From the NCBI RefSeq assembly GCF_964030925.1, contig NZ_OZ034992.1:1240001-1304000 (forward strand): a stretch of 64,000 nucleotides of DNA. The letters are read 5' to 3'. A program made the translations under genes and the position numbers. The DNA comes from Spiroplasma_E sp902809815. GTDB lineage: Bacteria > Bacillota_I > Bacilli_A > Mycoplasmatales > VBWQ01. Below, piece after piece: positions 36,567 to 47,100 of the stretch (position 1 is the first letter of the stretch; each line of letters starts with the position of its first letter). The notes under the pieces were generated by a model that was given only the letters and a program-made list of their open reading frames with translations, did not search any database and was not told where the DNA came from.

Positions 36567-36866
36567 TTAGCTAGGAAGAATATTTGGATTACCATCAAAA
36601 GCTTGCACAAGAGCAATTATTATTGCTGATGCAGTAATGCCAATAATTGGTGCAATTAATGTATACATAAACGCTTTTTTAATCTCACTTCTACGTTGTG
36701 GATCATCACCAGCGGCCGCTAAATCTTTTGCCAATATAATTATTTTAAAAACACTAAATGCAATTAAAGCAGCAATTAGCAATCCTGCAACTGCCGAAAC
36801 ATAAGGTTTTGCTACATCAATGATTTTATTTATATCAGGTCCATCTGATAGATAATTAAAAATCAT
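36567..36866 (-). CDS. Small VirB2-like/T4SS membrane protein
   Basis: 99 aa, two long hydrophobic helices (about 22-48 and 68-90) around a charged cytoplasmic loop DDPQRRSEIKK. The pattern and the position next to VirB6-like resemble VirB2/TrbC pilin-type or Pfam T4SS small proteins. AAGGAGG precedes ATG 36866. Confidence 0.65.
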   Translation of the reverse strand: MIFNYLSDGPDINKIIDVAKPYVSAVAGLLIAALIAFSVFKIIILAKDLAAAGDDPQRRSEIKKAFMYTLIAPIIGITASAIIIALVQAFDGNPNILPS

Positions 36867-37233
36867 AAGTTTTTCCTCCTTAAATAATAAAAAAATAAAA
36901 TTATTTACTAATCAAAATTGTTTATAAAGCATGAATTTATCTAATAATATAATAAGCCCTATTTTACTCCTTAAAGAGATAAATTAGGACTTACAGTCAA
37001 ATTCATATGTTATAAATAATGTTGATACACTTTAATTATAGTTGGTTTTAAAATAAAGTAAATAAAAATTTTCAATTTTATCAACTTATTTTTTATTGTT
37101 TTATAAAATTTTTTATTTAAATAAAATCATATTAATAAAACTTATAAGTTTTATTAATATGAAAGTATCTTTATATTTAATTTAAAATAAATTAACAATT
37201 ATTGATGAAATCGATAATGTATAAAAAAATATA
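36867..37233. other. Intergenic region within the T4SS cluster
   Basis: No gene seen. A 34-bp perfect palindrome at 37128-37161 and a weaker stem (AAGCCCTATTTTA with TAAATTAGGACTT, around 36954-36991) lie between the VirB4 and VirB2-like genes, so the cluster may be two transcripts. Confidence 0.55.
37128..37161. terminator. Palindrome after VirB4
   Basis: Two exact 17-bp arms with no loop, CATATTAATAAAACTTA and its complement. Possible terminator or binding site 73 bases beyond the virB4 stop. Confidence 0.5.
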
Positions 37234-39921
37234 CTAATTTTCAATTTCTTTATTTTTTATATTTTTAATTGCTTGTGTTTCAGCATCACTAACATTAATA
37301 TTTAAACACATACGATATAAACTAGAAATAGCAAAAAGACATTCACCAACTTTAGCACGAGCAATAAAATCAGTTTCATTAGCAGAAATGCCACCATATG
37401 AAGAATACAATTCATTTAATGCCGCTAAATCATGAGGTTGTAAGTTTAATACTTTTAAATATTGACTTGAGTTAATAATAGCAGTAGTATATTTTTTAAT
37501 TTCTTCAGAACCAAGAAAATCGTTAATATTTTGTGTAATAATATTTATCATACCTGTATACTTACGAATTCTCTTAACAATTTGATACATAAATAATAAT
37601 GCTGCCGGAAATTCTTTATCAATAAGTAAATGGGCTTCATCAATAGTAATTGAAATTCATTGTTGTTTATTATTAATTTCATTATCATTTTTATTTTTTC
37701 GTACTTCATTTTCAATATATTTCAAAATTAAAAACATTTGAGCGTTAACTAAACGTTTATTCCCTGATTGCGTTAAAGTATATAAATCATAAACTTGTAA
37801 TAAACTACTGCTATTAATATTAGTATGAGCATTTCATAAATTAGCATCAGTACCACCAGTTGCAAATCTTGATAATATAATTAGTAAATTTTTTAATTCA
37901 TTTTTACTTCTAATCTCTTCTTCTTTAACCATATCAGATTCAATAATATCATATAAATCTTGAAAAATTGGAAATTGATTTGGTTTTAATAAATGAATTT
38001 TTGTTCGAGAAGTAATACCAAATTTTTCATACATTAAATTTACATAAATCATTAATAAACTTGATTCATTTCTCGTTAATCCACCAGTAGCAACGTTTAA
38101 AAATTGTTCTAAGAATTGCATATGTGGTGCTAAAATATCACGAGTATTATTATCATTAGTATTATCATCACTCAGTGCCAATGTAATTTGAAATGGATTA
38201 ATATTGCCAGAAGAACCGTCACCAACATCAATTCAACTTCCATCATGATAATTACATAAATCGTGATATTCACGTTCAGGATCAATAACAATTACTTTAT
38301 GACCAAGCATAATTTGATAATTTACTTCTTTTTTAGAAGTATAAGATTTTCCTGAACCACTAGTACCAATAATTAATTGATTATGATTTTTACGAGTACT
38401 ACTTTTAGTTCTTTGATCAAAAAATACTTTATTACCACTTTCATTAAATCCAAGAAACAGTCCTTGTTTATCATTTAATTCTTGATTTAAAAAAGGAAAA
38501 CTAGCACCTATTGTTAAACATGGCATTTCGTGACCTGTTTCTTTAAATCAATCAGCACTATCTGGCATTACTGATAAAAAAGCTTCTAATTGACGATAAT
38601 ATAATTTATCAAACTTCATATTATTGTTTTTTATTTCGTATTCGGCAGTACTAATATTTTGCTTAAGTTGCTTACGATCAGCACCATTAATTAATAAATA
38701 CATATTAGTATTAAATATTTTTTCACCACCACCAGCAATTTGATCTAATAATTCATTTAATGATTGATAATGATAATCATAATCTCTTCGTTCTGATAAT
38801 GATTTTGTCATAAAATTTAAAGTTGCTAAATTTTGCATAGCTTTATTCAATTGTTTTTTAGCACTTTCTTCACTGATACTATTAAAAGTAAAGATTAAAC
38901 TAGTATTCGGAATATTTACTAAATTTGCTAATCAGACTGCTGAAACTTCAAATGGATAATCATATATGTTATAAACAGTTTGAAAACAATTAGCAAATTC
39001 TAAATTATTCTTATGAACTAATAATTCTTTAATCGCTAAATCATTAGTTAAATCTTTACTTTTAACAGTTTCTTCTTTTTTTGTAGTAAACATTTCTTCT
39101 AACGAAGCATTTTCATTAGAATTTATTAATTTACTATAAACAACCATCATTTCAAAACAATTAATATCACTAGCTTTAACACCGCTACGACTGATATAAT
39201 TTTTAAAAGCATTTACTTCTTCTTTTAATTTTTCTTGATTTGATGAATAAAAAAATAAGTAAAAAAATGGTTGCGTCATTTCATTTTGATTTTGAATTTC
39301 ATTATTAGCATTAATTGCTGATATCATTTGAAATTTTCTTGCTAATTTTGCTTTTTCACTAATATTTTCTAAATCAATTTTTTCGAGTTGTTCTTTATAA
39401 AAATTAGTTTGTGCAGTTATATCTAAAGGCATATCAATCTTTATTAAAGACATAGAAATATTAATAATTTTAAAAGCTGCAGCTAAATCTTTAATTTTAT
39501 TTGAGGCTTCTTCATTAGATAATAATGTAATATTAAAACCCTCCAATAATAAAGCTCTAGTATAATTTGTATTTTTCACATTTAATTGCATCACATTCTT
39601 ACTAATAATTTTTTTAAATGGTACTAAAATTTGTGAATTTTTTTCAGATTTATAATAACGATTTTTACTATGAAATTTAAATCATAATAAAATAATTTCT
39701 CATCCTTTTTTTCTTGGCTGTCAATAAAAAGTAAGCGGAATAGTAGCACAACCAACTAAAATAACAGCTAATATTTTAAAAATAATATCAATTTGCAACA
39801 ATAAAATAATAATTGAAGCAAATCCAACTACCATTAAAATAATTAATAAATCAATTAAACCAACACTTCTCCAAATTTGTAATTTTACAAATTTAATAGT
39901 TTTAGGAATTAAAAATTTCAT
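37234..39921 (-). CDS. traE: VirB4/TraE-type ATPase with N-terminal PrgI-like membrane segment
   Basis: Main ATPase of the secretion channel, 895 aa. The first ~70 residues have two membrane helices (VGLIDLLIILMVVGFASII) of the PrgI/TrbD-like kind, normally a separate gene. Then a VirB4 body with Walker A GTSGSGKS (519-526), DPEREYHDL, and Walker B ITIDEAH (~760). Reads through many TGA codons as Trp. ATG 39921 lies inside the preceding zinc-ribbon gene (20-base overlap), so translation is coupled. Confidence 0.9.
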
Positions 39922-40153
39922 TTATCTTTTCTTTTGAAATTTCATTAGAATTTAGCGCTGAATTTGGTTTACTGTTTATTTTCTCTATCTTTATACTATT
40001 AACACGCTTCTTAAAGCCACAACGACTGCAATTAACTTGAATATTTATTCCTTCTAAGTAATCAGCTATCAAAATTACTCTACCACATCGATAGCAAGCA
40101 AAAGAATTTTGTGGCTTTTGAGCTAATCGAACAGATGTATACGTATCTTTCAT
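39902..40153 (-). CDS. Zinc-ribbon protein, Mu Com-like
   Basis: 83 aa. Four cysteines in CYRCGRVILIADYLEG and VNCSRCGFKKRV form a zinc ribbon like the Com family of translation regulators (first described in phage Mu). The second ATG (40153) has better spacing to AGGAG than the first (40159). Overlaps the VirB4 start, so a regulatory role on it is plausible but unproven. Confidence 0.7.
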   Translation of the reverse strand: MKDTYTSVRLAQKPQNSFACYRCGRVILIADYLEGINIQVNCSRCGFKKRVNSIKIEKINSKPNSALNSNEISKEKINEIFNS

Positions 40154-40484
40154 AATCATTGTCTCCTAACTGAATTTAATTTGTTTACTAAACACAATTC
40201 AAAGTTATCTTGTTCCCTAAATATTATTAAGCAACTGAAAAAGAAAAAATAAATTTTTGCTATATTTTTAATTTAAAATAACCCACTATTTAAACACTAT
40301 TTTCTTTTTAAAATCTAGTTTTACTTTAAAAAATAAATTAAATTTTTAAAAACAAAGAAGAAAATTTAAAAAAATTTTAATAAAATAATATCTATAAAAA
40401 CTCAAGAAATCAAAGTTTTATACATTTCTTGAGTTAAATAAATTTTAACAAATTAACAAAAAATAACAAATTTTTTTTATTTTT
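40154..40484. other. AT-rich gap between ffh and the T4SS operon
   Basis: No gene seen. It holds the ffh terminator near its right end and must contain the promoter of the leftward T4SS operon. Confidence 0.4.
40399..40435 (-). terminator. ffh terminator
   Basis: AACTCAAGAAAT (40399-40410) with ATTTCTTGAGTT (40424-40435), an exact stem with a 13-nt loop. A-rich on the plus strand, so T-rich after it on the minus. Confidence 0.75.
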
Positions 40485-41840
40485 CTAACTTTTTATTAAC
40501 TTATCTAATCTTGGAATATTTGGCATTTCTCCTTTTTTAATCTGACCAGCAATTTGATCCATAACTTTTTTAGTTTTTTCAAATTGGTTTAGCACTTTAT
40601 TTAATTCTTTTTCTGAACGACCTGAGCCTTTTAATACTCTTGCTTTTCTAGTTGGATAACGTAAAATTTGTGGCTTTTCACGTTCTTGAGCAGTTGTTGA
40701 AGCAATAATATATTCTGCTATTTTTAAATCAGTTTCAGCATCACTAATTTTAGCATCACTAATTTTAGCAGACATACCAGGAATCATTTTTACAAGTGAG
40801 CCCAATTTACCCATTTTTTGAATTTGCTTCATTTGATTAACAAGGTCATTCAAATCAAATTGACCTAACATCATTCTATTCATAGTTTCTTCAACATCAC
40901 GAGTTGAAACTATACTTTCGGCCTTCTCCATTAATGTAGTAAGATCACCCATTCCTAAAATACGTTCTGCCATTCTTTCTGGATAAAAAACCTCTAAATC
41001 AGTTACCTTTTCACCCATTCCTAAGAACTTAACAGGAATCTTTGTTAAATAAGAAATTGAAAGAGCTGAACCACCCTTAGCAGTACCATCTAATTTAGTG
41101 ATTATACTTCCAGTAATAGGAATAGTATTATTAAACTCAATAGCAACATTAATTATATCTTGTCCTGCCATACCATCACAAACAAGTAAAACTTCTTTTG
41201 GTGAAGTAATTTTTCTTATTTCTGCTAGTTCTTGCATTAATTTTTCATCAATGTGTAATCTTCCAGCTGTATCAATTAATATTACATCAAACTTATTTTT
41301 ATTAGCATATATTTGAGCATTTTTAACAATATTAGTAGGAGTTTCATTTTTTTGGGAAAAAACTTCAATATTCAATTGTTTTCCTAAAACTTTTAATTGT
41401 TCAACAGCAGCTGGACGATAAATATCTCCTGCAACTAGTAAACATTTTTTTTGATATTTATCTGTTAACAACTTTGCTAGTTTAGATATTGTTGTTGTTT
41501 TACCAGAACCTTGTAAACCAACTATCATAATAACAGTAGGATTAGTAGATAAATCTAATTCAACATTCTTAGTACCCATAATCTTTGTTAATTCATCATG
41601 AATAATTTTAATTAACATTTCTTTTTGATCTAAGCCTTCTTTAATAAATTCACCTTTTGCTTTATTAATAATTTCATTAGTTAAAGTTTTAACCACTCTA
41701 AAATTAACGTCAGCCTCTAACAAAATTAATCTAAATTCTTTAATTGTTGCTTCCATATTTTCCATGGTTAAAGTTTTTTTACTTAAATTTTTTTCTAATG
41801 TTTTTTGTACTTTTTTTGACATAATGTCAGCAAAACTCAT
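40485..41840 (-). CDS. ffh: Signal recognition particle protein Ffh
   Basis: Targets membrane proteins with the SRP RNA. N-terminal helical bundle, GTPase domain with GLQGSGKTTT, DTAGRL and TKLDGTAKGG, and the Met-rich M domain beginning MNRMMLGQFDLNDL. The RNA-binding segment reads RYPTRKARVLKGSG in place of the usual SRRxRIAxGSG, a mild divergence. An AKISDAKISDAE repeat lies just before it. 451 aa, no TGA needed. Confidence 0.95.
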   Translation of the reverse strand: MSFADIMSKKVQKTLEKNLSKKTLTMENMEATIKEFRLILLEADVNFRVVKTLTNEIINKAKGEFIKEGLDQKEMLIKIIHDELTKIMGTKNVELDLSTNPTVIMIVGLQGSGKTTTISKLAKLLTDKYQKKCLLVAGDIYRPAAVEQLKVLGKQLNIEVFSQKNETPTNIVKNAQIYANKNKFDVILIDTAGRLHIDEKLMQELAEIRKITSPKEVLLVCDGMAGQDIINVAIEFNNTIPITGSIITKLDGTAKGGSALSISYLTKIPVKFLGMGEKVTDLEVFYPERMAERILGMGDLTTLMEKAESIVSTRDVEETMNRMMLGQFDLNDLVNQMKQIQKMGKLGSLVKMIPGMSAKISDAKISDAETDLKIAEYIIASTTAQEREKPQILRYPTRKARVLKGSGRSEKELNKVLNQFEKTKKVMDQIAGQIKKGEMPNIPRLDKLIKS

Positions 41841-41964
41841 ATTTATATTCTCCTCTATTTTTAAGACTATATTATTTTAACACTAAAATAATAATGAAAA
41901 AATAAATTAAACATAAAAAAATAAATATTTTAATTAACAAATTATATATTTTATAAAGTTAAAA

Positions 41965-41984
41965 AGAGAACCTAAGGGTTCTCT
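41965..41984 (-). terminator. rny terminator
   Basis: AGAGAACC TAAG GGTTCTCT, exact 8-bp stem, overlapping the rny stop codon. Confidence 0.75.
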
Positions 41985-43560
41985 AAAAATTAATTAATTC
42001 TGTTGCTCTTACTTCACGAATAACAGTAATATGAATATCGCCTGGTATTGTAATCATTTGTTCTAATTTTTGTTTTAAGTTTCTTGCTAATATATGAGCA
42101 TCAAAATCATTAATAACTTTAGGATCAACAATAACTCTAATTTGTCTTCCTGCCTGAACAGCATATGCTTTTTCTACGCCTTTAACAGATTTACACAAAT
42201 CTTCAATTTCTTTAATTCTAGTTATAAATTCTTCTAATGAATTATTTCTTGAACCAGGTCTAGCTGCTGATAATGTATCAGCAGCTGAAACTAAAGAAGA
42301 ATAAACATTATCTTTTGCAACATCACCATGATGAGAATGAATAGCATTAATAATAATATCACTTTCACCATATTTTTTTGCTAAAATCACACCATTATAA
42401 ACATGTGAACCTTCTAATTCATAATCAGCAGCTTTACCAATATCATGTAATAAACCAGCACGTTTTGCAATATTAACATCTAAACCCAATTCAGCTGCCA
42501 TTGCTCCTGCAAGTTTGGCAACTTCAAAGGAATGCAATAAAACATTTTGACCATAACTTGTACGATATTTTAATCTTCCAATATAAGATACTAACTCTGG
42601 TTCAAAACCAGTTAATTTTAACTCATCAATAATTTTTTTACCATCAACTTTAAAACCTTCATTTAATTCCTGCTCATGAAATCTCAAGATTTCTTCAATT
42701 CTAATTGGATGAATTCTTCCATCTTTAACTAAATCTTCTAAAGCTCTAGTTGCAATTTCTCTTCTGATCGGATTAAATGAAGAAATTTGAATTGTTTCTG
42801 GCGTATCATCAATGATAATATCTACACCTGCTGTTAACTCAAAAGATTTAATATTTCTACCCTCTTTACCAATAATTCTGCCTTTCATTTCTTCATTAGG
42901 TAACTTAACATATGATACTGACTTATCAACAATAAAATTACTTGCATAACGTTCTATTGCTTCACTAACAATATTATTGGCTAACTCTTTAGATTGAAGT
43001 TTAATATTATATTCATGATTTTTAATAATTTTATTAAATTCTAATGATAATTTTTCTTTTAATTTACTAAACAATTCATCTTTTGCTTCATTTCGACTCA
43101 TACCAGAAATTTTTTCTAATTCCATAATAATTTGATCAATTTTTTGATGATATTCTAATTTAACATTTTTTACAATTTCACGTTGATGATAAAGATTTTG
43201 TGTTTGTGTTTCAATTATTTCTTCACGTTCACTTAATTTGCGTTCTCTTTTATTTAAAAGTTTCTCATATTCTAAATTTTGTTCTTTACGATATTCAATC
43301 TCTAAATACAAATCTTTTTTCATTTTACTTATTTCAATTTTTGCATCGACTCTTGAGGATTGAATTAATTTTTGAGATTCTTTTTCTCTCTTTAAAATAT
43401 TAGTAAAACTTTGTTGTTCTTTAATTTTTAAATACATTTTTCTAATTAGAAATCCAGCAATTATCCCTACTATCATTGCTAGAAAAATTGATATACCTAC
43501 TCACATTCCAAACTGTTGACTACTTATATTTGATAATATAGCTAACATATTTTTTTCCAT
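41983..43560 (-). CDS. rny: Ribonuclease Y
   Basis: Membrane-bound endoribonuclease that starts mRNA decay. One N-terminal helix (residues ~22-42), a long coiled coil to ~190, a KH domain with GRIIGKEGRNI, and an HD domain with HSFEVAKLAG, HDIGKA and HSHHGD. 525 aa, standard size. AAGGAGAG precedes ATG 43560. Confidence 0.95.
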
Positions 43561-43674
43561 TTATATTTCTCTCCTTGCTGTAAAACACCTACAAGAAAAA
43601 GAATCCTTACACTCAAAAACTTAAATAAAATTAAAATTTTATATTTTTCTTCTTTAATATCTACAGACAAATAA

Positions 43675-43692
43675 GTAGGATAATAATCCTAC
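43675..43692 (-). terminator. Hairpin after recA
   Basis: GTAGGAT AATA ATCCTAC, 22 bases beyond the recA stop on the minus strand; no long T run. Confidence 0.5.
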
Positions 43693-43713
43693 ATTAATTT
43701 TAGCATGTTTTTT

Positions 43714-44701
43714 TTAAAACTTGATTCGTTCCTTAATTTGTTCTAAAAGAAAAGTATTTGTTTCTAAACTTTCTTTTGCTTTTATTTTTCCTTGTCCTAA
43801 TTTTACATCTTCATAAGTGTATCAGCCACCAGATTTATTAATAACTTCCTTCTCAACAACAATTGTAATGATTTCACTAATTTTTGAAAATCCTTCTTCA
43901 AAACAAAAATCAAGACTTGCTGTTTTAAATGGTGGTGCTACTTTATTTTTTACAACTTTTATTTTTATTTTATGACCAATTATTTGATTACTTTTGATTA
44001 ATTGTTCACCTTTACGTACTTCTAGTCTAATTGTACTATAAAAACGTAATGCTTTTCCTCCGGGTGTTATTTCAGGATTACCATATATAATACCAACTTT
44101 TTCTCGAATTTGATTAATAAATAAAACAATACAATTAGTTTTTGCGATACTTCCACTAATTTTTCGTAATGCTTTATTTAGACATTAATCGCGCTTGAGC
44201 ACCAATTGTTTGATCATTCATATCACCATCAAGTTCAATTTGTGGAACTAATGCTGCTACTGAATCAACAACAATCATATCTAAAGTTTCTGATTTAACA
44301 AGAATATCTAGTATTTCTAATGCTTGTTCTCCTGAATCTGGTTGTGTAATTAATAAACGACTAATATCAACACCTAATTTTTGACTATACTGACGATCTA
44401 ATGCATGTTCAGCATCTATAAATGCTATTCTACCATTTTGTTTTTGAACTTCTGCTAAAGCCATTAATGCTAATGTAGTTTTACCTGCCGATTCTGGTCC
44501 ATAAACTTCAATAATACGACCTTTTGGAAAACCTTTAACACCTAAAATATCATCTAATAATATACTTCCTGAACTAATAACTTCAATATCGCCAATACTA
44601 CTATCACTTAGTAACATAATAGCACCTTTGCCAAATTCTTTTTCAATTTGCTTAATGGCCTTTTCTAATAATTGCTCTTTTTCTTTAATGTTTATTTCCA
44701 T
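43714..44701 (-). pseudogene. recA: recA disrupted by a 4-bp tandem duplication
   Basis: RecA carries homologous strand exchange and triggers SOS. The N-terminal part is normal: GPESAGKTT (68-76), FIDAEHALD, VVDSVAALVP and QARLMSK. Right after Lys175 the minus strand reads TAAATAAA where TAAA alone would continue the frame (44173-44180), giving an immediate TAA. The rest is undamaged in the shifted frame: ALRKISGSIAKTNCIVLFIN, REKVGIIYGNPEITPGGKAL, VKNKVAPPFKTA, to TAA 43714. So a single recent event breaks an otherwise intact gene. The product would be a 175-aa truncation lacking loop 2 and the C-terminal core. Confidence 0.9.
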
Positions 44702-44754
44702 AAAATCACCCTACAAAATATTAATAACTCTGTAAGATAATTCCTTTTTAAAAT

Positions 44755-45216
44755 TTAAAAACTTAATAAAATTTTTTTTAAAATAACTACTGCTTTTGCT
44801 ACTATAGTTGTTCTAATTTCGTTTCTATTACCTGAAATATTTAACACTTCACATCAAACATTATCATTGATAACAATACCTACATATACTAAACCAACCG
44901 GTTTATTTTCTAGAGCATTAGGTCCTGCATTTCCAGTAAAACTAATAGCAATATTTGTTTTTAAAATTTTTTGTGCATTTAAAGCCATTTCTATAGCACA
45001 TTGTTTACTTATTACACCATATTTTTCAATGGTTGTTTTTTTAATTTTAACAATATTGATTTTTGATTCATTAGTATACGTTATAAAACCACCACTAAAA
45101 TATTTAGAAGCACCAGCAATACTAGTAATCTCTTGAGCAAAAAGTCCACCAGTAATACTTTCACAACAACTAATTCTAAAATTAAATTTATCTAATAAAA
45201 CTAAAAGTTCAGTCAT
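44755..45216 (-). CDS. cinA: CinA-family C-terminal domain (nicotinamide-nucleotide amidase)
   Basis: 153 aa, the PncC-type domain alone, without the CinA N-terminal domain. CCESITGGLFAQEITSIAGAS and FTGNAGPNALENKPVGLVYV match the family. Converts NMN to nicotinic acid mononucleotide in bacteria where tested. ATG 45216 is the preferred start over upstream codons. Lies 53 bases before recA, the usual cinA-recA order. Confidence 0.88.
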
Positions 45217-45267
45217 TTTTAAACCTTCAATCAAATAATTTACAATACAAAAAAAGAATAAAAAAAT

Positions 45268-45610
45268 CATAAGCCACGTTCTGTTCTTGCTTCTTGCAAG
45301 TGCTAACCATTTATCTACTATTGTAAACAATAGTTCGGTTTATTATTCATTTCTAATAAACCAATGCCCCTACCTAAATTTGGGTTTCTCGCTTGTGGGG
45401 TTTATCTCGTTCCAGCTTTTAAGTTTCCTTAAAACTCGTCTCTATGACACTTTTATAGACTAGAACCTTATTTAATAAAAAACTTAGGTTTTTGTCAGCC
45501 GTCAGAATTACTGCTTAGAGTTATTGTTTTCTCTAACACAAACATTACTTTCATCACAGAAAGTGCGAGCGTGGACTTTCCTCTACATACTTAATGCAGC
45601 GATTAGCTCA
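45268..45610 (-). ncRNA. rnpB: RNase P RNA
   Basis: Catalytic RNA that trims tRNA 5' ends. Minus strand shows the conserved P4 half GAGGAAAGTCCACGCTCGCA near the 5' end and ACAGAACGTGGCTTATG at the 3' end, which pairs back to form P4. Internal segments such as GACGGCTGAC and GCGAGAAACCC fit the B-type RNA. A T-rich tract ends the transcript. Ends are approximate. Confidence 0.92.
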
Positions 45611-45644
45611 TTTTTTATTCTTTTAGAAAAAAATTATAACATAT

Positions 45645-45962
45645 TTATTCTTCATGTACAATACTTTCTAATTTGCTTAACCTCGTAATAATATCAACAT
45701 TTTCTACACCTTTTTCTTCTAATTTTTGTTTTTCTTGTTTTAAAACTAAAATTTGTGTTTTTAAATCATCAATTTCTTTAAGTAACTTGTAATTATTATT
45801 TTCTAAAATTGCATTTTGCTTTTTTAGTTTATTTACAAATTCTTCTAGTATTTCATAATTAGTAGCTACTAAATCAAGAAATAAATCTACTTCTTTAGAA
45901 TCATAGCCTTTATAATCAACAGTAAATTCTTTATCTATAATATCCTTTTTACAAATATTCAT
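45645..45962 (-). CDS. gpsB: DivIVA/GpsB-family protein
   Basis: Membrane-curvature or division-scaffold protein. N-terminal DIIDKEFTVDYKGYDSKEVD with the FLD motif is the DivIVA lipid-binding region; a coiled coil follows. 105 aa, the size of GpsB. Usual neighbour of recU and rnpB in Gram-positives. AAAGGAGG precedes ATG 45962. Confidence 0.88.
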   Translation of the reverse strand: MNICKKDIIDKEFTVDYKGYDSKEVDLFLDLVATNYEILEEFVNKLKKQNAILENNNYKLLKEIDDLKTQILVLKQEKQKLEEKGVENVDIITRLSKLESIVHEE

Positions 45963-46038
45963 ACTTATACCTCCTTTAATTAAAAGGAAAACTATTCCAA
46001 AGTTAGTAATATTCTATATGTAAGGGGGAATTAAAATA

Positions 46039-46499
46039 ATGTTTTATGCTAACCGTGGAATGTTTCTTGAAACTATAATTAATTATACTATTGAAATTAT
46101 AAATAATGAAAAACAAGCACTAATTTTTAAACAAAATCCATCAATTTTATATCAAAGCAATAAAATTTTTAAAGAAAAAAGTAATGTTGATTATCATGGA
46201 GTTTATCATGGTAAATATTTGTGTTTTGAAGCAAAAAGTACTAAGTCTTTAACATTACCATGAAATAATTTTAAAAAACATCAACTTGAATACTTAGAAA
46301 ATGCTTTTTATCTTAATGCTATTAGTTTTGTTATTATTTATTTTTCAGAACATAATGCCTTTTTTTAGTTTTTTGAGAAAAATTAAAATTTTTAAAAGTT
46401 CAAAAAAAAGCACTGACATATAAAAAAGTAGAACAAAATGGATATAAATTAGAAATTATATATCCATTTTATCTTGATTTTTTAAAATTTTTAATTTAA
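46039..46499 (+). pseudogene. recU: recU, frameshifted
   Basis: Holliday junction resolvase. GMFLETIINYTIEIIN and the nuclease core YHGVYHGKYLCFEAKSTKSL (Asp/Glu/Lys catalytic pattern) are present. At 46360-46366 a run of seven T gives TAG after residue 109; eight T would continue into LVFWEKLKFLKVQKKALTYK and the normal end at TAA 46499. AGGGGG precedes ATG 46039. Either a real knockout or a base-calling error in a homopolymer. Confidence 0.8.
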
Positions 46500-46810
46500 G
46501 AAGCTAAAGTTTCTGTTTGTTGATTAGTATGTTTTTTAAATTCAGAACTCGCTTTAAATTTAGGTGCTTTAGAAGCACTAATTACAATAGATTCACCAGT
46601 TTGGGGATTACGACCTGTTCTTGCTTCACGAATAATAGTTTCAAATATTCCAAATTTTGGTATATTAATTTTACCACCATTTGCAACTTCAACTTTTATC
46701 TCTTCAAAAAATAAATCAATAATATTAGTCGCTAAGGCAATTGTGACGTCAGACTTTTGCGCCACTATCTTAATAATTTCTGTCTTTGTTTTAGAATTAC
46801 TTTTTGCCAT
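46496..46810 (-). CDS. hup: DNA-binding protein HU
   Basis: Histone-like nucleoid protein. The sequence FGIFETIIREARTGRNPQTG is the beta-arm region of HU with the conserved Arg-Asn-Pro. 104 aa with a slightly longer C-terminus. Overlaps the last 4 bases of recU on the other strand. Confidence 0.95.
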   Translation of the reverse strand: MAKSNSKTKTEIIKIVAQKSDVTIALATNIIDLFFEEIKVEVANGGKINIPKFGIFETIIREARTGRNPQTGESIVISASKAPKFKASSEFKKHTNQQTETLAS

Positions 46811-47100
46811 AAAAAATTTCCTCCTAATGTTTTAAGAATTATAATTATAATGTCTATTATAGATATTATAATAACTACGTTATCTTCAAACCAATTTAAA
46901 AATGTTACTGGTCTGTAATCAAATTATATAGTAACATTTTATAAAGTGAACCATAAAATGTATTTTTTTTTCTAAAAAAATGATAAAATTATTTGAATTA
47001 AGTAACGTTTTTGTTTATGTTTGATTTTATAATTTTTTATGTTAAGATTATTTTATTAAATAAATATATGAAATTATTAATAAAGTTCGGAGTTTTATAT

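Noticed and set aside
33058..40153. Calling the T4SS cluster an integrative conjugative element
   Set aside because: No integrase, relaxase or end repeats could be found in the sequence at hand.
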